Part shown: positions 37,337-50,220 of the stretch, in pieces | Numbering within the stretch: the first letter of the stretch is position 1 | How the letters are laid out: every line of letters begins with the position of its first letter | NCBI RefSeq assembly: GCF_025024155.1 | Contig: NW_026251721.1 | Span: 124,001-188,000 of the forward strand | Reading direction: 5' to 3' | Length of the DNA: 64,000 nt | DNA from: Gamsiella multidivaricata | Lineage: Eukaryota > Mortierellomycota > Mortierellomycetes > Mortierellales > Mortierellaceae | Position numbers and translations under genes: made by a program | The notes under the pieces: generated by a model | Seen by the model: the letters and a program-made list of their open reading frames with translations, nothing else | Database searches by the model: none | Told to the model about the DNA's origin: nothing

Positions 37337-39012
37337 ATGCCCGCCAAGAACACCAATGGAGTCGCTGCAGTGGCCTCAAAGCCTGCAGCTGCAGATGAAA
37401 ACGTCTTCCTTTTTATCCCCAATCTGATTGGTATGCAGCCCTAATCCATGTTCATCTGATCTTGCTCATGTTGCCTGGATGAACAAAAAAAAAACCAGGG
37501 ACTGTTGATGATCGTTTCGAAGCTGAAGCTTCGGTAACTCACCTCAGCTTTGTATACATGTCTTATCTCTGGATGCTAGGGTACACACGCATCATCCTTG
37601 CTGCCGGCTCTTTATACTACATGCCTCTGCACCCAAAGACCTGCATGCTGATGTACTCTATCTCGTGCTTACTGGATGCCGTCGATGGTCAGGCTGCGAG
37701 ATATTATGATCAATGTAAGTTGGCACTCGCGGACTGCAGTGCGGTCGTATATGTGCGTGTGTGTGTGTATCTGACTTGGATTACATTCAGGACCGACTGT
37801 GCTAATTTGAATCGTTTTTGATTCTTTCACTTTAGGCAGCAAGTTTGGAGCAGTGCTGGATATGGTTACAGACAGGTATTCAACAACACCAAACAAAACA
37901 GCGTGGATACAACACAGCATACCCCTGAGCCCTCTCTTTCTGAAGGACTCCACTCCACAGTGTTTCACCCATCTTGACATGGGAGTTTCTACTTCCACCA
38001 CTGTGCACTTTTCTCGTTTGTGCCGTGGTTAGTCTATTTGTTGGGTTGCCGACTATCTCCCTCAGTTTTCCATACCACTGTCGTGTGCCACTCACTTTCC
38101 GATCGCCACTTCAAACTCCTATCCTCCACGCATTTGACACACGCGGTCAGACAGAGGCTAATTTTATCATCTTAATCCGGGAATTCTTTTACTGGCCGAT
38201 TAATCGAAACGTGTTTATACTTTGCTGGATAGATGCACAACTGCCTGTCTTCTCTGCTACCTCGCGTCCGTTTACAAGCCCTATGCCCTGATCTTCCAGT
38301 TTCTGATCGCCTTGGATGTCAGCAGCCATTATATGCACATGTACAGGTAAGAGTCTTGATTGCTTGGTCACGACCACATATTACTCCTCCCGGGTTCTGT
38401 TGTGCCGATCACCCGCATTTTGGTTCATAATTCACATGAAATCCTGCTTTCGTTTGTCTGAATGGGAAACCCTGTGGTGCTCTCAAGATGCATTTCACAC
38501 ATTACTTTCATGAACCCTATTGAATCCGCCTAGACTTAACCTAACCACCACTCGTTTCCTTCCCCTTTCCCGTCTTTGCATAGTTCTCTCACCTCTGGAG
38601 CCTCTAGTCATAAGAAGATCTCAGAGTCCAGCAACTTCATTCTCCGAGCCTACTACAGCAACAACGTAAAGGAACCAGGGCACACCATTGAACAAGCAAT
38701 TCAACCGACCCCTGCATGTCGTATGTCACTTGGACCCATTGCTAACCAGACAATTGCTTGTTCATTTGTTCCCAATAGAATGTCCTATTTGCGTTTTGCT
38801 TCGCCAATGAACTCTTCTTTGTGATCCTGTACCTGTTCTCGTTTGGATTCCAGACCTCGACCCTTGGCAAGGTCCTTCTTTACTCCTTGGCTGCTTTGAC
38901 TGGACCCATCTGCCTTGGAAAGCAGATTATCAATTGCATTCAGTTCGCCAATGCTAGCAAAAGCCTTGCCCACCTCGACGTTGAGGAGAGAAAGCAGGCC
39001 AAGAAGAACTAG
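37337..39012 (+). CDS. PIS1: CDP-diacylglycerol-inositol 3-phosphatidyltransferase (PI synthase)
   Basis: Makes phosphatidylinositol from CDP-diacylglycerol and inositol in the ER membrane. Six exons, 37337-37430, 37580-37714, 37836-37875, 38233-38346, 38584-38665 and 38779-39012, give 232 residues (yeast Pis1 is 220). The CDP-alcohol phosphatidyltransferase signature D67-G68-x2-A71-R72-x8-G81-x3-D85-x3-D89 is intact and is assembled across three exons, including a 40-nt exon. Hydrophobic stretches, for example LLCYLASVYKPYALIFQFLIA and the C-terminal LFFVILYLFSFGFQ and VLLYSLAALTGPICLG, fit a multi-pass membrane enzyme. It ends in a charged ERKQAKKN tail. It shares its promoter region with TRAPPC11. 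Confidence 0.97.
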
Positions 39013-39103
39013 ACTTCATTGCAACTTACTTTTCTTTTCTTCCCCCCTCTCTCTCTTACACACTTACACACTTACTCTGTATTTATACGTTTCGCGCGAA
39101 TAC

Positions 39104-39109
39104 AATAAA
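39104..39109 (+). terminator. Polyadenylation signal candidate for PIS1
   Basis: AATAAA 92 nt after the PIS1 stop codon. The convergent GH17 gene stops at 39289, so transcript ends are close. Confidence 0.5.
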
Positions 39110-39288
39110 CCCATTGCACAAACTTAATCGTATCAGATCAAGCCATCTTGCAAATGTCTCCTTCGGTGTTGACATTCATTCGACTTTGCAGCATCAAGAA
39201 CACAGTGCAGAAGCATATTTATTAGGGTACGATATGGGTGTAAGATGCATAATGAAAGAAAGCAGTGTCCTAGTAGAGATTCCTTCGT

Positions 39289-40721
39289 CTAGCTGGCCAA
39301 GCAGTCAGGCAGCTTGACCTTCAGCTTCTTGTCGATGGTCAAGAGTCCCCAGAATCCCTCGACTGCCGAACCAGGCCAGACCTTCCAGGGCGCATCAAAG
39401 AACTCAAAGTAGTAGTATGGGATCTGCTTAGTGTTTGCATCGCAGAGCCATGTATCGATAAAAGTTTGCAGATTAGGGATCGAGGGGATCGACGCATCTT
39501 TGTATAGTTAAAAAAGCAAGGGAGAGGGAAATACGACATTTTGTCAGTTTTTTTTTTTTGTTCTAGTTTGAAATCCGCAAAACCAGGAGAGCGGAAGCAT
39601 AACTTACTGGTGTTGTCATTCGCAGGAAAAGTGGGCCAGCCAACTTCAGTGATCCAAATGTCGATCGGGCTCGTGTTGCCCTGGTTGACTGCTGGTGCGA
39701 CGGTGCTGTTCAAGTACGTCCAGAACCATGAAGCAGCGGTATCCACCGGCACGCCTGAGAAGAAGGGATGCAAATTGACGCCGGCCTTGTCCTCGTGGTT
39801 GGTCAAGGGGGGCTTGTTGGCGCTTTCAAGATCCGAGGTGAAGACTGGGATATTAGGTTGAACCGCATGCACTTTGGTCCTAATATCGGCCATATGAGCC
39901 AGCAGGACATCCATGGGCTGATAGTCATCAAAGATGACTTCGTTTCCAACAGAGACACCAATGACATTGGACCAGCCATAAGCCTGCATTACTGAAAAGA
40001 ACTCGGTCGACTGTCGCGTAAAAGTCGTGCTATCCTTATCGATCCAGATGCCGACGACGACTTGGAGATCGAGTTTGAGACGTTGGATTGCATCGATTGT
40101 GTAGCGCAGCACGTTACAGTCTGTGCCGTAGAGACGTACGCGTTTGGTGGTCTGGACCAAGAGCTGGAGTTCATCGTCGACTGTCTGTTGGGTGTTGTAG
40201 CAGATTGGGAGCTGGGCGTTCAAGGGCACGTAGGCCATGCCATAGAAAACGCGCTTGAGAGGGTAGACTATGTTGGGGATGACAGTGCCATTGGGAGTGG
40301 TAACTATGAGACATCAAAGTTATTATTAGCGAAATGTGGTACGAGCGAGTACATGCGTGTGTTTCATGCATTGAAATCGCGACCAAGGCCATGAAGCAAC
40401 TATTTTATCGATAGACGTCTTTTTAAAGGACATACTTGTGGTTCCCTGTGCAACGTTATTGCCTCCATTATTGCCAGCACTATTGCTTCCGCTGCTGGAC
40501 TTGTTGTCGTGGTTTTTCTTGTAAACGGCAAAGTACCAGGCCAGGACTGCTACAACGGCAATAAGGAGCAGAGCGAGGACAGCCAAGGCAATGGTCTTGC
40601 ACTTGTTTGATTTTTTCTTCATGGGATGAGCACTGGCGCCAGCAGCGGTGCGATCGTAGCCGTAGTCGTCGGTCTCATCTTGGTCGTCGTTGTGGTGATG
40701 GTTGTTGTTGTGGTGCGACAT
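39289..40721 (-). CDS. Membrane-anchored GH17 beta-1,3-glucanase
   Basis: Exons 40721-40436, 40303-39608 and 39497-39289 give 396 residues. The N-terminus (1-43) is His/Asn/Asp-rich, then Lys-rich, followed by a transmembrane segment at about 44-67 (TIALAVLALLLIAVVAVLAW) and a Ser/Asn/Gly-rich stalk: a type II membrane protein. The GH17 domain begins around FYGMAYVP and has the proton-donor Glu217 in SVGNEVIF and the nucleophile Glu315 in WITEVGWP, with VRLYGTDC as the early strand. It ends PYYYFEFFDAPWK and a GFWGL block. GH17 enzymes cut or transfer cell-wall beta-1,3-glucan. Role in wall remodelling is by family. Some relatives carry a GPI anchor; here the anchor is N-terminal. Confidence 0.92.
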
Positions 40722-41931
40722 TTTGTGAGAAGGATCGTATTAGAGTGTAGAGTATGTAATCATTAAAGAAAAGAAGAGAAAAGGAAAGGAAAGGAAAAGA
40801 AAGAAGGATGCGAGAGAGAAAGAGAGAGAGAGGGGAGAGAGAAGAGAGAGAGAAGAGAGCCGTTGGAAGAGACAACGAGGGAGGAGGAGGAAGAGGTCGA
40901 GTAAAGGGCACTGAGGCTGGATTGACTACGCTGCACACAAGCAATTGGTGTAGTCAATAATGAGGTCAGCGAAGGAGGAGGAAAAGGAAAGGAACAACGA
41001 GAAGAGAGGGTGGAGTTGAGAGGTGAGAGAATGATTACAGCGATTGGGAGCACAAACAACAACAAACAAAAAGTATCTATCTGAGGGCGCATTTTTGTCA
41101 TTTTCAGGTACCGCATCCATCGACTACATTCATGAATGCCCTTCTCTTGTTCCTGCGTCGATATCGATGTCGATGTCGATGCGGTCATCACGCAGGATTC
41201 CGGTATCCTTCTGCTGCTGACAGAGACTTATTTCTAGTGCTGCTCAGGACAGCAAATGAATCCACACAGCAGCCGATACCTCATCCAGACGTGCAGCAAT
41301 TATACTTATACTTTGGCGATTGGGTTATCCAGGACGCCGTGAATCTAAATGAGTGCCAACGATTTCCTCTGAGCTGTGTTACCACTCAGCGAGTGGAACG
41401 ATTCTCCGCTTGCAAATCGAAGAGCACATGCACTTCCTTATCTCTAATGTCTTTTACAGGCAGTGCATGCTTGCTCTACTGTACTATGTTTTGCCAACAA
41501 TGAACATCTACCGCAATTAAAGTCAGACCCACCAAGACGTGGAACGCGAAAAAAAAAAAAAGATCTGAATAAGACGCCGTGAGAATATAGATAGCTTGCC
41601 AATGCGGTTATAGAGGAGAATAGCGTACTGGTATGGTACAACACGAGAAAGGGTGCAGGGGTTCCTGCAATTGAGGAGGAGCGCGTAGTCGAGGGCTTTT
41701 CACTTTCCGACTTGCAGGGTCTACGGAAGAAGTGCATCATGCACTTATGGATCGTATGCACTTAAAGAGTTGACCCGGTAAGATTCGGTGTCATGGTACA
41801 TACATGGGACGTATGTGCTGCAGGTTGTTTTGGCGATCTCGAGTGCCTTTGCTTTAAAATCTTTTCGAGCAACAGGGGGGGACCAGCATCAGTGACATCC
41901 TCTCCACTACACAGCACATCACATCTCCGCC
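40722..41931. other. Divergent promoter region, GH17 / eIF3i
   Basis: 1.2 kb between the GH17 start (-) and the eIF3i start (+). It holds purine-rich repeats of GAGA type at about 40765-40890 (C/T-rich leader on the GH17 strand) and a TCGATG repeat near 41158-41180. No other gene recognised. Confidence 0.45.
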
Positions 41932-43709
41932 ATGGTAATGCACTCTAGAAGCAGGAGAAGAATACACATACGCCTTGCGCGCATGCTAATGAGCACCAAC
42001 GGACCCATCGACCTTGACTTTTTTTTTTCAGGAGACTGATGCCAACAAATCTCTTGTTTGTTTGTCGATTCAGGAAGACGACCCATACAAACGTGGCATA
42101 CCAACTTGACAGCTTTCACCAGTCGAGATCCGCAGGAATAAGGATGGCATCGCAGCAGGAACACCAGCACTTCCATTTTGCGCACATCCCTCTTCAAAAT
42201 CAGCCTGTCTACCACGCAGCAGCCTCTAACGCACTCTGTTCTCCCGCACCCACAACTTATCCCCTCGTCAAATAGCGTCCCATTTTGCTTCAGGGCCACG
42301 AGCGTTCGCTCACCCAAATCAAATACAACCGTGAGGGAGATCTGCTCTTCTCCGCGTCCAAGGATCATGTCATCAATGCCTGGTTCTCCCACAATGGCGA
42401 GCGCCTCGGCACATATGAAGGACACGTTGGTGCTGTCTGGACGGTTGATGTCAACTGTAAGTCAAAGGATACTGTCAGGAAAATGCCGCAGCTGGACTGA
42501 GTGATAGAGAAATTGAGATTGGGAATCTCTCCTTCTTTGAAGATTGAAATGGCCATTTAAAAGAAGAAAAGCTGATATTTTACGGATATTGCTTTTGGAA
42601 ATCCCTTAGCGACCACAACTCTCTTGGTCTCTGGATCGGCCGACAACACTGCCAAGCTGTGGGATGTCTCGAACGGAAAGTGCTTAAAGTCATGGGAGTT
42701 CAACACCGCCGTCAGACGTGTTCAGTTTTCAGAGGATGACAAGAAGGTTCTGCTGGTCACTGAGCCTCGTATGGGTTACCCTGCCACTCTCCAGATCTTC
42801 AACGTCGAGAACGGTGTCACTGAGAATGGTACGGATCTTTCTACCTGGAACAACTTGCTGGACGTGCATGGAGATATAATGACCATGTGCTCAACATGTC
42901 CTGCTCTACGCTTTTCTTTTGAATACCAACAGTTTCGTCTGAACCTTTGAACGTCTTCCACCCCGATGGACCCAAGATCACTGTTGCCGCTTGGGGACCC
43001 CTGGACAGATACATTGTCGTTGGCCGTGAGAACGGCTCTGTTGCCTTGATGGATCCTCAGGTAACGTCGAATGCGTTGTTCATGACTATTTCATGACATT
43101 TGGTCTTCTCAGTTAAGGACGACATTCAAGAGTAACAGTCTCTAACTGACTTTTACATTCATTTCTCATTCATGACTTCATGGACACCTTCTTTTACGGA
43201 ACTTACACCTCCGATATTGACATATGGATCTATCGGGATATTTTAAACCCCTACAGACTGGAGACTACATCAGCACCAACAAGGTCCACGAGCTCACGTT
43301 GACTGATCTCCAGATGTCGACAGACCGTACCTACTTCATCACTGCTTCCAAGGACAAGTCTTCCAAGATTATCGAGACCGAGTCATTGGAGGTTCTGAAG
43401 ACGTACACAACGGATACGCCCCTGAACTCTGCGGCGATTATGCCCAAGGTTCAGGAGTTTGTGGTGGTCGGAGGAGGACAGGAGGCCATGGATGTCACAA
43501 GGACCAGCAGCCGACAGGGCAAGTTCGAGTGCCGTTTCTGGCACAAGATTCTGGAGGAGGAAGTCGGACGTGTCCGTGGACATTTCGGTCCCATCAACAC
43601 GATCGCTATCCACCCCGATGGACGTTCCTTCGCCAGTGGCGGAGAGGATGGTTATGTCCGTGTGCATCATTTCGACGACGACTTTTTCACCTTCAAGTTC
43701 CAGATCTAA
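41932..43709 (+). CDS. TIF34: Translation initiation factor eIF3 subunit I
   Basis: WD-repeat scaffold subunit of eIF3. Exons 41932-41934, 42276-42456, 42610-42828, 42933-43060 and 43257-43709 give 327 residues, the family length. The first coding exon holds only the ATG (CCATG then GTAATG), and the second begins [18 protein letters not shown], which reproduces the conserved M-(R/K)-PILLQGHER start. Later blocks are [39 protein letters not shown] and the C-terminal [12 protein letters not shown] with [14 protein letters not shown], all diagnostic. The 341-nt first intron starts directly after the initiator codon. AATAAA follows at 43771. Convergent with the proteasome gene. Confidence 0.97.
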
Positions 43710-44262
43710 AAATCGCATCGTTTTTTTTTCTCTCGGTTACCTGCTTTCCCCCTCTTTTTCCTTGCTTTACAATAAAGTCATGGCATAATCCGCCTTTCAA
43801 GTCAATCGATCAAGACCTGTCATTCATATCGGAGTGTTTTCTGTCTGTTGAGCAGAATCAGAAGAGAGATTATGTAGAAAGCATACCCACTAAGGTTTTT
43901 GGCCGCAAATGAACCAGATCGATCCATGCGCAGCATGTCCAAAATGACAGCCGGATCATGCTAGCCTTGCTGTGAGGCTTTCAATACGATCCATATGATC
44001 CCATAGCAATTTGATCCACCATTGTGAGACCGATTACGAAGAGGTATTAAGGAGAAATCACGCTCGAGGCATGGCTTTCCAATGGAAAGGCGGGCCTGAC
44101 TCGCCTGCCGCATGTAATTGAAAGAGATAAGGGAACAAAATACTTCGCTTTTTTTATTTTATTTTTATTCAGGACGACTTGGGTACATCGTTCTGATTTG
44201 TAGTGTCTTCCAAAGATGCTCCTTCAACAACACTACAACCTCATACTGCTGCTGCCCATTTC
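43710..44262. other. Convergent intergenic region
   Basis: 553 nt between the eIF3i stop (+) and the proteasome alpha7 stop (-). It holds AATAAA for eIF3i and a T-rich run near 44150. No gene recognised. Confidence 0.5.
43771..43776 (+). terminator. Polyadenylation signal candidate for eIF3i
   Basis: AATAAA 62 nt after the stop codon. Confidence 0.5.
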
Positions 44263-45879
44263 TTAGTCATCGTCCATATCCTCAGTCAAAGCAGCCTAAA
44301 GCATGAAAGACAAAAGAAGACAAAAGAATACAAAAGTTGCAAACAATTAGTTTCTGCAACAAATAATAGTCTCAAGCACAAAGACCTCGTTCAAGGCCCA
44401 TGCCAAAGCGTGTCGCGAATGCATAGTAAAAAAAACGCACCTTTGCGAGTTGCTCGGCCTCGTCCGCAATATCCTTGGGAACAAATTGGTGCAGGCCCTT
44501 CGATTCCTCGCATACCCAGCTCAACTCCAGCTCGAAATCCTTGTCCTTCGCATCATCATGGACATTGTAGATACTGTTTCCAAGTGTATATATCAATTGA
44601 TCCAGAAAAAAAACCACAGATGTCAGTATATCTGTCCACGAGACAACGACGACCGACAATAGATTCATGGCGTGGACAAAGACAAACAAACAGGAACATA
44701 CATGCGAGCGGCGTGCTTGACTGCCTCGCGACACGTCATCTCCGCCAGGTTCAACTTTTCAATCTCGGTCTTGGCCACCTGACGACCCTTTCCAATTGCA
44801 GTTCCGTGATAGCCCTATAATTTCAGTCGATGGATACAATCCAATAAACAGAGTGAAGCATGCACGTTAATCCTCCATTGCCTTTTCGCACGAACCAATT
44901 GCTTTGCCCTTCAGCGATTCGTATCCACTGCGCAAACGAGATTTTTTGAGTTCCTACCCAGTACAAGCCTGAAGGCTCCACCATGTACAGTTTAGGGCCA
45001 GTGTTGTCCATCGTCGCAATGATTGTGCTGGTTCCAAAGGGACGAACGCTCGAATATAAGGTATAGGCACCAATATAGTCACCCACACGAGAAGCAATGT
45101 TCTATATACCCCCCAACATTGGAAAGAAGAAGAAAAAGTGAGAATAGATCAGTTGGATGTTCATAAAAACGAGTGCGTAGATCATACAAACAAAACTTCT
45201 CACTTACGGGTCCGTCAATCGGTAGTCTGTAGATGTCTCTCCAAGCTTGTGCTTCCTCACGAGCGCGCTTCACAATATGGCGACCATCTGCCAACAAACC
45301 AGCCGTGGCCTATTTGTAACAAAAAAAAGAAAAAAAAAAAGTAGTGATGATAATATCCCGGGTGTTAGTCCATAGTCCAGCATCCCTTTTACATCATATG
45401 AAGACCCTTACGATGAATTGACACTGTAAAATACACAAAAAACATACGATGCCGATATGGCGATCCACGTTCTGGATGCGACGGTTCGCCCCAGGGACAA
45501 GCAGCTTAGACTGGATCAGCTTCTCAACAGCCAAGACGACACCGTCCTTGACACGGATGCCAATCGCGGTTCTATCACAGACGAAGATTGGAGAACAGAG
45601 ACACAATGCATGAGCGATAGATCGAGTAGAGTGCGCGTCGTATGTCGACTGTTGTATTGTCTGTATCCATGAGATAGGCTTCCATCGTACCCACTGTTCT
45701 CGACAGCCTTGCCAGCATATTCGACCTGGAAGACGCGACCGTCTGGTGAATACGTTGATACGGAGACGTCGTACTAAAAAAAAGAAAGCGAAAAGACCAG
45801 AGTGAGTGTGGTGCTGCACGATGATATTGCAGACAGACAATACGATCGCGTTCGTTACCCCTGTGCCGATGGAGCTCAT
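44263..45879 (-). CDS. PRE10: 20S proteasome subunit alpha7 (PRE10/PSMA3 type)
   Basis: Outer-ring subunit of the 20S proteasome. Eight exons, 45879-45859, 45773-45691, 45571-45448, 45309-45208, 45101-44958, 44814-44702, 44573-44441 and 44295-44263, give 250 residues. The N-terminus [19 protein letters not shown] and the alpha signature [13 protein letters not shown] are intact, followed by [38 protein letters not shown] and [11 protein letters not shown]. The two end exons are very short (21 and 33 nt). The C-terminus is acidic (ALTEDMDDD), as usual for alpha7. No catalytic Thr is expected in alpha subunits. I found no Rpn4-type PACE element in the upstream 376 nt by eye. Confidence 0.96.
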
Positions 45880-46255
45880 GATGCTTTATATATTCCTGAG
45901 AGGCGAGTTGCTTCCTGCTTGGTTGTGTGTGTGTGTATGTGGTGAATGAGGAGTGCAGTCGATGCGGCGCGTGCTTTGGGGTGAATGAAGCTGAAGTGAA
46001 GTGATGCCGAGTTGAGTTCCCTTCTTTGTTGCTTTGTCTGTGTAGTCCTGGGTATGGGCCTCAGCTGCGTCTGACTGTCCCTTGTGCTTTTTTGTCTTGC
46101 GTGGACTTCTTTCTCTATCTTCGAGCAGGGGGGCAACGCACTCCTTCCACACACGTCCTGAGAGGGGAAAGTAGCAGAACGCGTCATGTCAGCAACTGCG
46201 ATCAGAGGGGCTTCCAATGACGTATACACCCAGGCTTGACTTTATTCAGTTGTAT
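45880..46255. other. Short intergenic region, Bud6 3' end to alpha7 promoter
   Basis: 376 nt between the Bud6 stop and the alpha7 start, both on minus. A short CA-rich repeat (45923-45938) and mixed sequence. No gene. Confidence 0.5.
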
Positions 46256-49200
46256 TCATAGCAGGTCCATATCCTCAGGAGGAACGGGTGTCGCCTCTTC
46301 TACAAGTAGTGCATCGTCCTGCTCGGCCTGTTCCTCTTTGACCTCCTCTTCTATTGTCTCCACAGCGTTGCCGCTGTCGTCAGTGTTGTTCTCCGCTGTC
46401 TTTTTGTTGACTGCAAACATTGCCTTCAAGTTCTCAGAGTCTCTCTGTTGTCGCTGACGCTCTACCTCCAGAGCCCCACCGGTCTTCCTCAGCTTACTGG
46501 CGCCCACAAACGTTGTCAGTTCCTGCTCAAACTCGTCAATCCGATTCGATAGCTCGATATGTCGCAGCTTCTCCATCTGTGCCATGGCCTTCAATCGCTT
46601 ATCTGAGTCCGGCGCGATCAACTTGACTTCCTCCAGCACCGTCTTGAGACCCTCAAAGTTCTCGTCCACGACCGGTTGGAAAAAGTATTCTTTGGTCTTC
46701 AATGTGCCGCTCTTCGCCTGCAGCTCCATCACCTTCTTCAGGTTCACAAGCGTCTGAAGCAGCGAGTTCCTGTCCTCTTTCAAATCCTCCAGAAGCGCCT
46801 CTTGCTCCTTCAAGAACATTTGCTCCTTGACGATCGTCTGCAACTCGACCTCCCATGTCTTCTTCCACGATGGCCGCAACGTTTGAATGTAGTCCGAAAG
46901 CTCTCCAATCTCTCGACCAACATCCTCACACTGCTTGTCGACAAAGGCCATCGAACTATCACTCGGTCTTCCTCGCCGCTGTGTCACATTGAGCTTCATG
47001 TCCTCAACCACGTCCTGAAGATCCTCAATCTTGTTCGTAAGGTCCTCTGATTTCTTATCCAACTTGACCTTGCCCGACTCTATGAACAACCGTGACGACA
47101 TTGGTGCATCCTGTGCCTGTTTTCGCATTTGGCTGGTATATCCTACCAAATTGCTGAGCATTGACTTGGTCTCGTTCTGTAGGTCCGTGTATAGCTGTCG
47201 GACAACGCCCAAATCTCTACGCAACGTTTGGACTTCATCATAATGAGATCTCAACTCGGCCGCGGAAACCTTGTTCTGAGTGGTTGTGGACGAAGATGCG
47301 GATGGGGTGATCTTGTTCTTGGAGATGGCTCTTTGAACCACAGAGCGGAGCAACTGAGGGCTTTCAGGATTTGTCGACGTTGCAGCTCGATCCGACTGGT
47401 TGTTCACTGCCGCTGCTGCCGCTGCTGCTGCCGCCGCTACTGCTGCAGTAGCAGCCTTTTGGCGTGCCTGTTCCATATTTTCATGCGCCTTTCTGATCTC
47501 GTGGAGCTCTTTTGCGAGAGTTGCAAATCCTTGGTCCATTTTCCGCTGCATATTTTCCAAATCTATCAAGTTGACCAAAACAAATAAAGACAAGAAACCG
47601 AGTCAATCGCGTGGGACGCAGTGAATAAAGAAATGAAAACGAATCCGACGCAGTATTCTCATCCTTTCTCTTCTCTCTCCGCTTTACCATCGACGTTAAG
47701 AGACAAGAAAGCGTTCTGCCTCACATCCGCCAGTGACTCGAGCTCATAATGAATATTAGTGTTTGGATCCTTGACATAGATCGTCGGAAAATCATCCTGT
47801 CCTGGATTGTACTGAAACTTTTCCATAAAGAGCATTCTCAGCCCTGAAAGCGTCAAGTCGCCCTCGAATTTGGTCTTCTTGACACTTTTGCCCACTTGAA
47901 GGAACAATGTCAGGCTGGTCTCGACTGGTTCTAAGACTACAGGCAAAACAATGTATGGTAAGTTCGCTAGAGCATGATCGTCAACTGTTGAAAGCACCTT
48001 GAACACAACCTCAAAAGCACAACTACCTACCGATGAGCTCTCCCGTAGCAGGAACTGAAGGTTGCAGTGTCTCTGAGGCGCTCAGCGCCTTTGTCGTCTC
48101 TACATTTGATGACGTCGAGATGGTTGCAGAATCCTTTGCCGCAGTATCTTCCGTGACATTCGCGCTATCCGCAACGGATAGTGGTGGTGTGGGTGCATCA
48201 TCAGTGGCCTGTACAGGCGGCGTAGGATATGCTTGCTGAGCATCGCTTGGAGAAGAAGGTATGGGATTTGTTGGTGGCATGGGCATCGCATTCATATTGC
48301 CCTTAGCTCCCGGTACTGGATGCCCAGGCACGCTAGGAAATTGATCGTATGTCGGGGTGGGTAGCGGTGGCAGTTGATTCAATGGTACCGAAAAATGCGG
48401 AGGCACTGGTAGGGACGACGCGGTACCCTGTGAGTTCGCATAGATAGGGTACGACGCCATCAGGCCCGAATCAGAGGCTGGGTGTTGTCGTTTGGGTGTC
48501 CATGGGGTGTTCTGTTCAAGCAAAGTCGAAAATCGCTGCGAATGCCGTCGAGAGGATGCGCGCCTTGTGATAGCATCTGTCTTGCGCAGCGACGCAAGTG
48601 TATCGGCGTGTGACGGGTCGTCCCGCGGAGAGGTGACAGAGAGCGTTGGAGATGGCGCAGGTGCGGCCGCCAGAGTCCTCATAGAAGGACTGGCTGCTGA
48701 TGCTCCACTCAAAGATGTCCCCCGCTTTCCTGAAGGCGCAGCTTGTTTGACGCCCGTTTGCTTTCGTACAGCGGCTGGTGTAGCTGAGGAGGACTGAGGA
48801 GACGATGATACGTTCGTTGTTGTTGTGGGCGGCGATGGTGGTGCCTGCGGTCGTGCGGCTTTTGCCTCATAACGCTCCCTGTAGAGGTTCTGCTTCAGAC
48901 GGAGACCCTGTAGCAGGTTGATGATGATTTCCTTAATTCTCGGCAAGTACTGGTCTAAAGACGTAGGCGAGGGGTCCTCCCCCAGCGCCGTCTCTAGACA
49001 GCCTCGCAAGTCGTCTGGGATGTGCGCAAGTTCACTACAGTCGGTTTTATTTTAAGCGACGGAGAGGCACCATCGAAGTGAGCACTTCATCCTTTGTACC
49101 TGATGTTCGATACAAGCGCCTTATTTAATAGCAAAACCTTACCTGGTATCAATGCCGACCTCGTGGAATGCCTGGCTGGCGAGGTTGAACTGGGTGGCGA

Positions 49201-49568
49201 GCAGGACAAAGATATCAGAGACCTGCTCCTCCGTCATCCTGCGGTTGGCCCAGAGTGTGAGGCCCTCAAGCAGCTGCTTTGTCGCTACCAGCAGCTTGGT
49301 CACTGTTGCCTCGATAGGATTCATCTAGGGCAGATGCATTAAAATCAATTGAGTCAATTGGGGTCAAACCAAGAGAAGGACTGGTGTTCTATCATGGGCC
49401 CCTCGCTGGCGCTCCTATACAGCAGCAGCAGCCTATGTTGACGAGAGACTGTTCACTTACAGCTCCCTGGTCGGTCTTTCTCCGGCGTGTTGCTGTGGTT
49501 GCAGGCGGAGGCGTGTGCTGTGCGCCATGGTCCATGGAGCGGCGCGGGTGCTCTCGGATGCTACTCAT
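46256..49568 (-). CDS. BUD6: Bud6/Aip3 actin-interacting polarity protein
   Basis: Polarisome protein that binds actin and formins and guides polarised growth. Exons 49568-49461, 49324-49143, 49034-48031, 47936-47688 and 47562-46256 give 949 residues. The N-terminal block (about 37-110) starts with IEATVTKLLVATKQLLEGL and holds NRRMTEEQVSD, the conserved Bud6 N-terminal region. Residues 110-430 are Ser/Pro/Thr-rich linker. The AIP3 domain starts near 432 with LFLQVGKSVKKTKFEGDLTL and LADVRQNAFLSLNVD, and continues through long coiled-coil segments (SYKSELRS-type heptads, TFRSKLRK-like) to an acidic C-terminus. An Ala run (about 11 A) and AAATAAVAAA lie around residues 540-560. In-frame extension to an ATG at 49661 is possible but not favoured. 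Confidence 0.93.
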
Positions 49569-50220
49569 GCTGGCTGAGACAATATGCAATGCAGAAAATA
49601 ATAGGGGAGATGGGAGCGGATCTGGTTTGCTGTTGCGATGGAGGTCTGTCGGAATCGACAATCGTCAGGCTGTAGAAAGTGAAAGAAAGAAATCGATGCT
49701 GAGCACGCTCATTGGGCCCAGGGCAAAGGGCAATGGACCTGTTTAGGGTTTGCGATCATTCGCACTTTAGGTCTGGTCTGTTACACAAACAATAACACTT
49801 AGTTATACGAAAACCACACTACCGGAAGTCTCCATCGCCGACTACAGCTATTAGGCATCAATTGAGCTGGCTCTTTGCCGCGACTTTTGCCGGCTTATCA
49901 ATGGCTGAGGTAACTGCATTGACCTGCTCAGTATTTTTTGCATGTTGCTTGCTGAGTGCCCCTGCTTTCATAATCTTCTGACTACTAGGAACTGCGGGAT
50001 AGACCCCGCATTCGGTTCTAATCAGGACGTGGTCGTCTGGTAATGGTCGTCTCGGGATTTCCCAACGTGCTGGCTAACCATTTGTTGAAATCGCAATGGT
50101 CGAATTGATATCTCCAGGGGATTTACGGTAATAGCTTCTTAATCATTGCCGTAGATCAGTGTTGTTTGCGCCTTTTTGGAGCCAGCGCATGCTCTTCTTG
50201 GCTCAGTGATTATGGGTCCC
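49569..50220. other. Upstream region of Bud6
   Basis: About 650 nt beyond the Bud6 start with no recognised gene. It borders the decayed coding region to the right. Confidence 0.4.

Noticed and set aside
49569..49661. In-frame upstream ATG for Bud6
   Set aside because: Extension has no conserved features; the internal ATG gives a start consistent with a short leader exon.
49981..50070. Segment with GGGATAGACCCC-like pairing resembling part of a tRNA
   Set aside because: No acceptor stem, T-loop or A/B box set could be found; no tRNA gene is supported here or elsewhere in the window.
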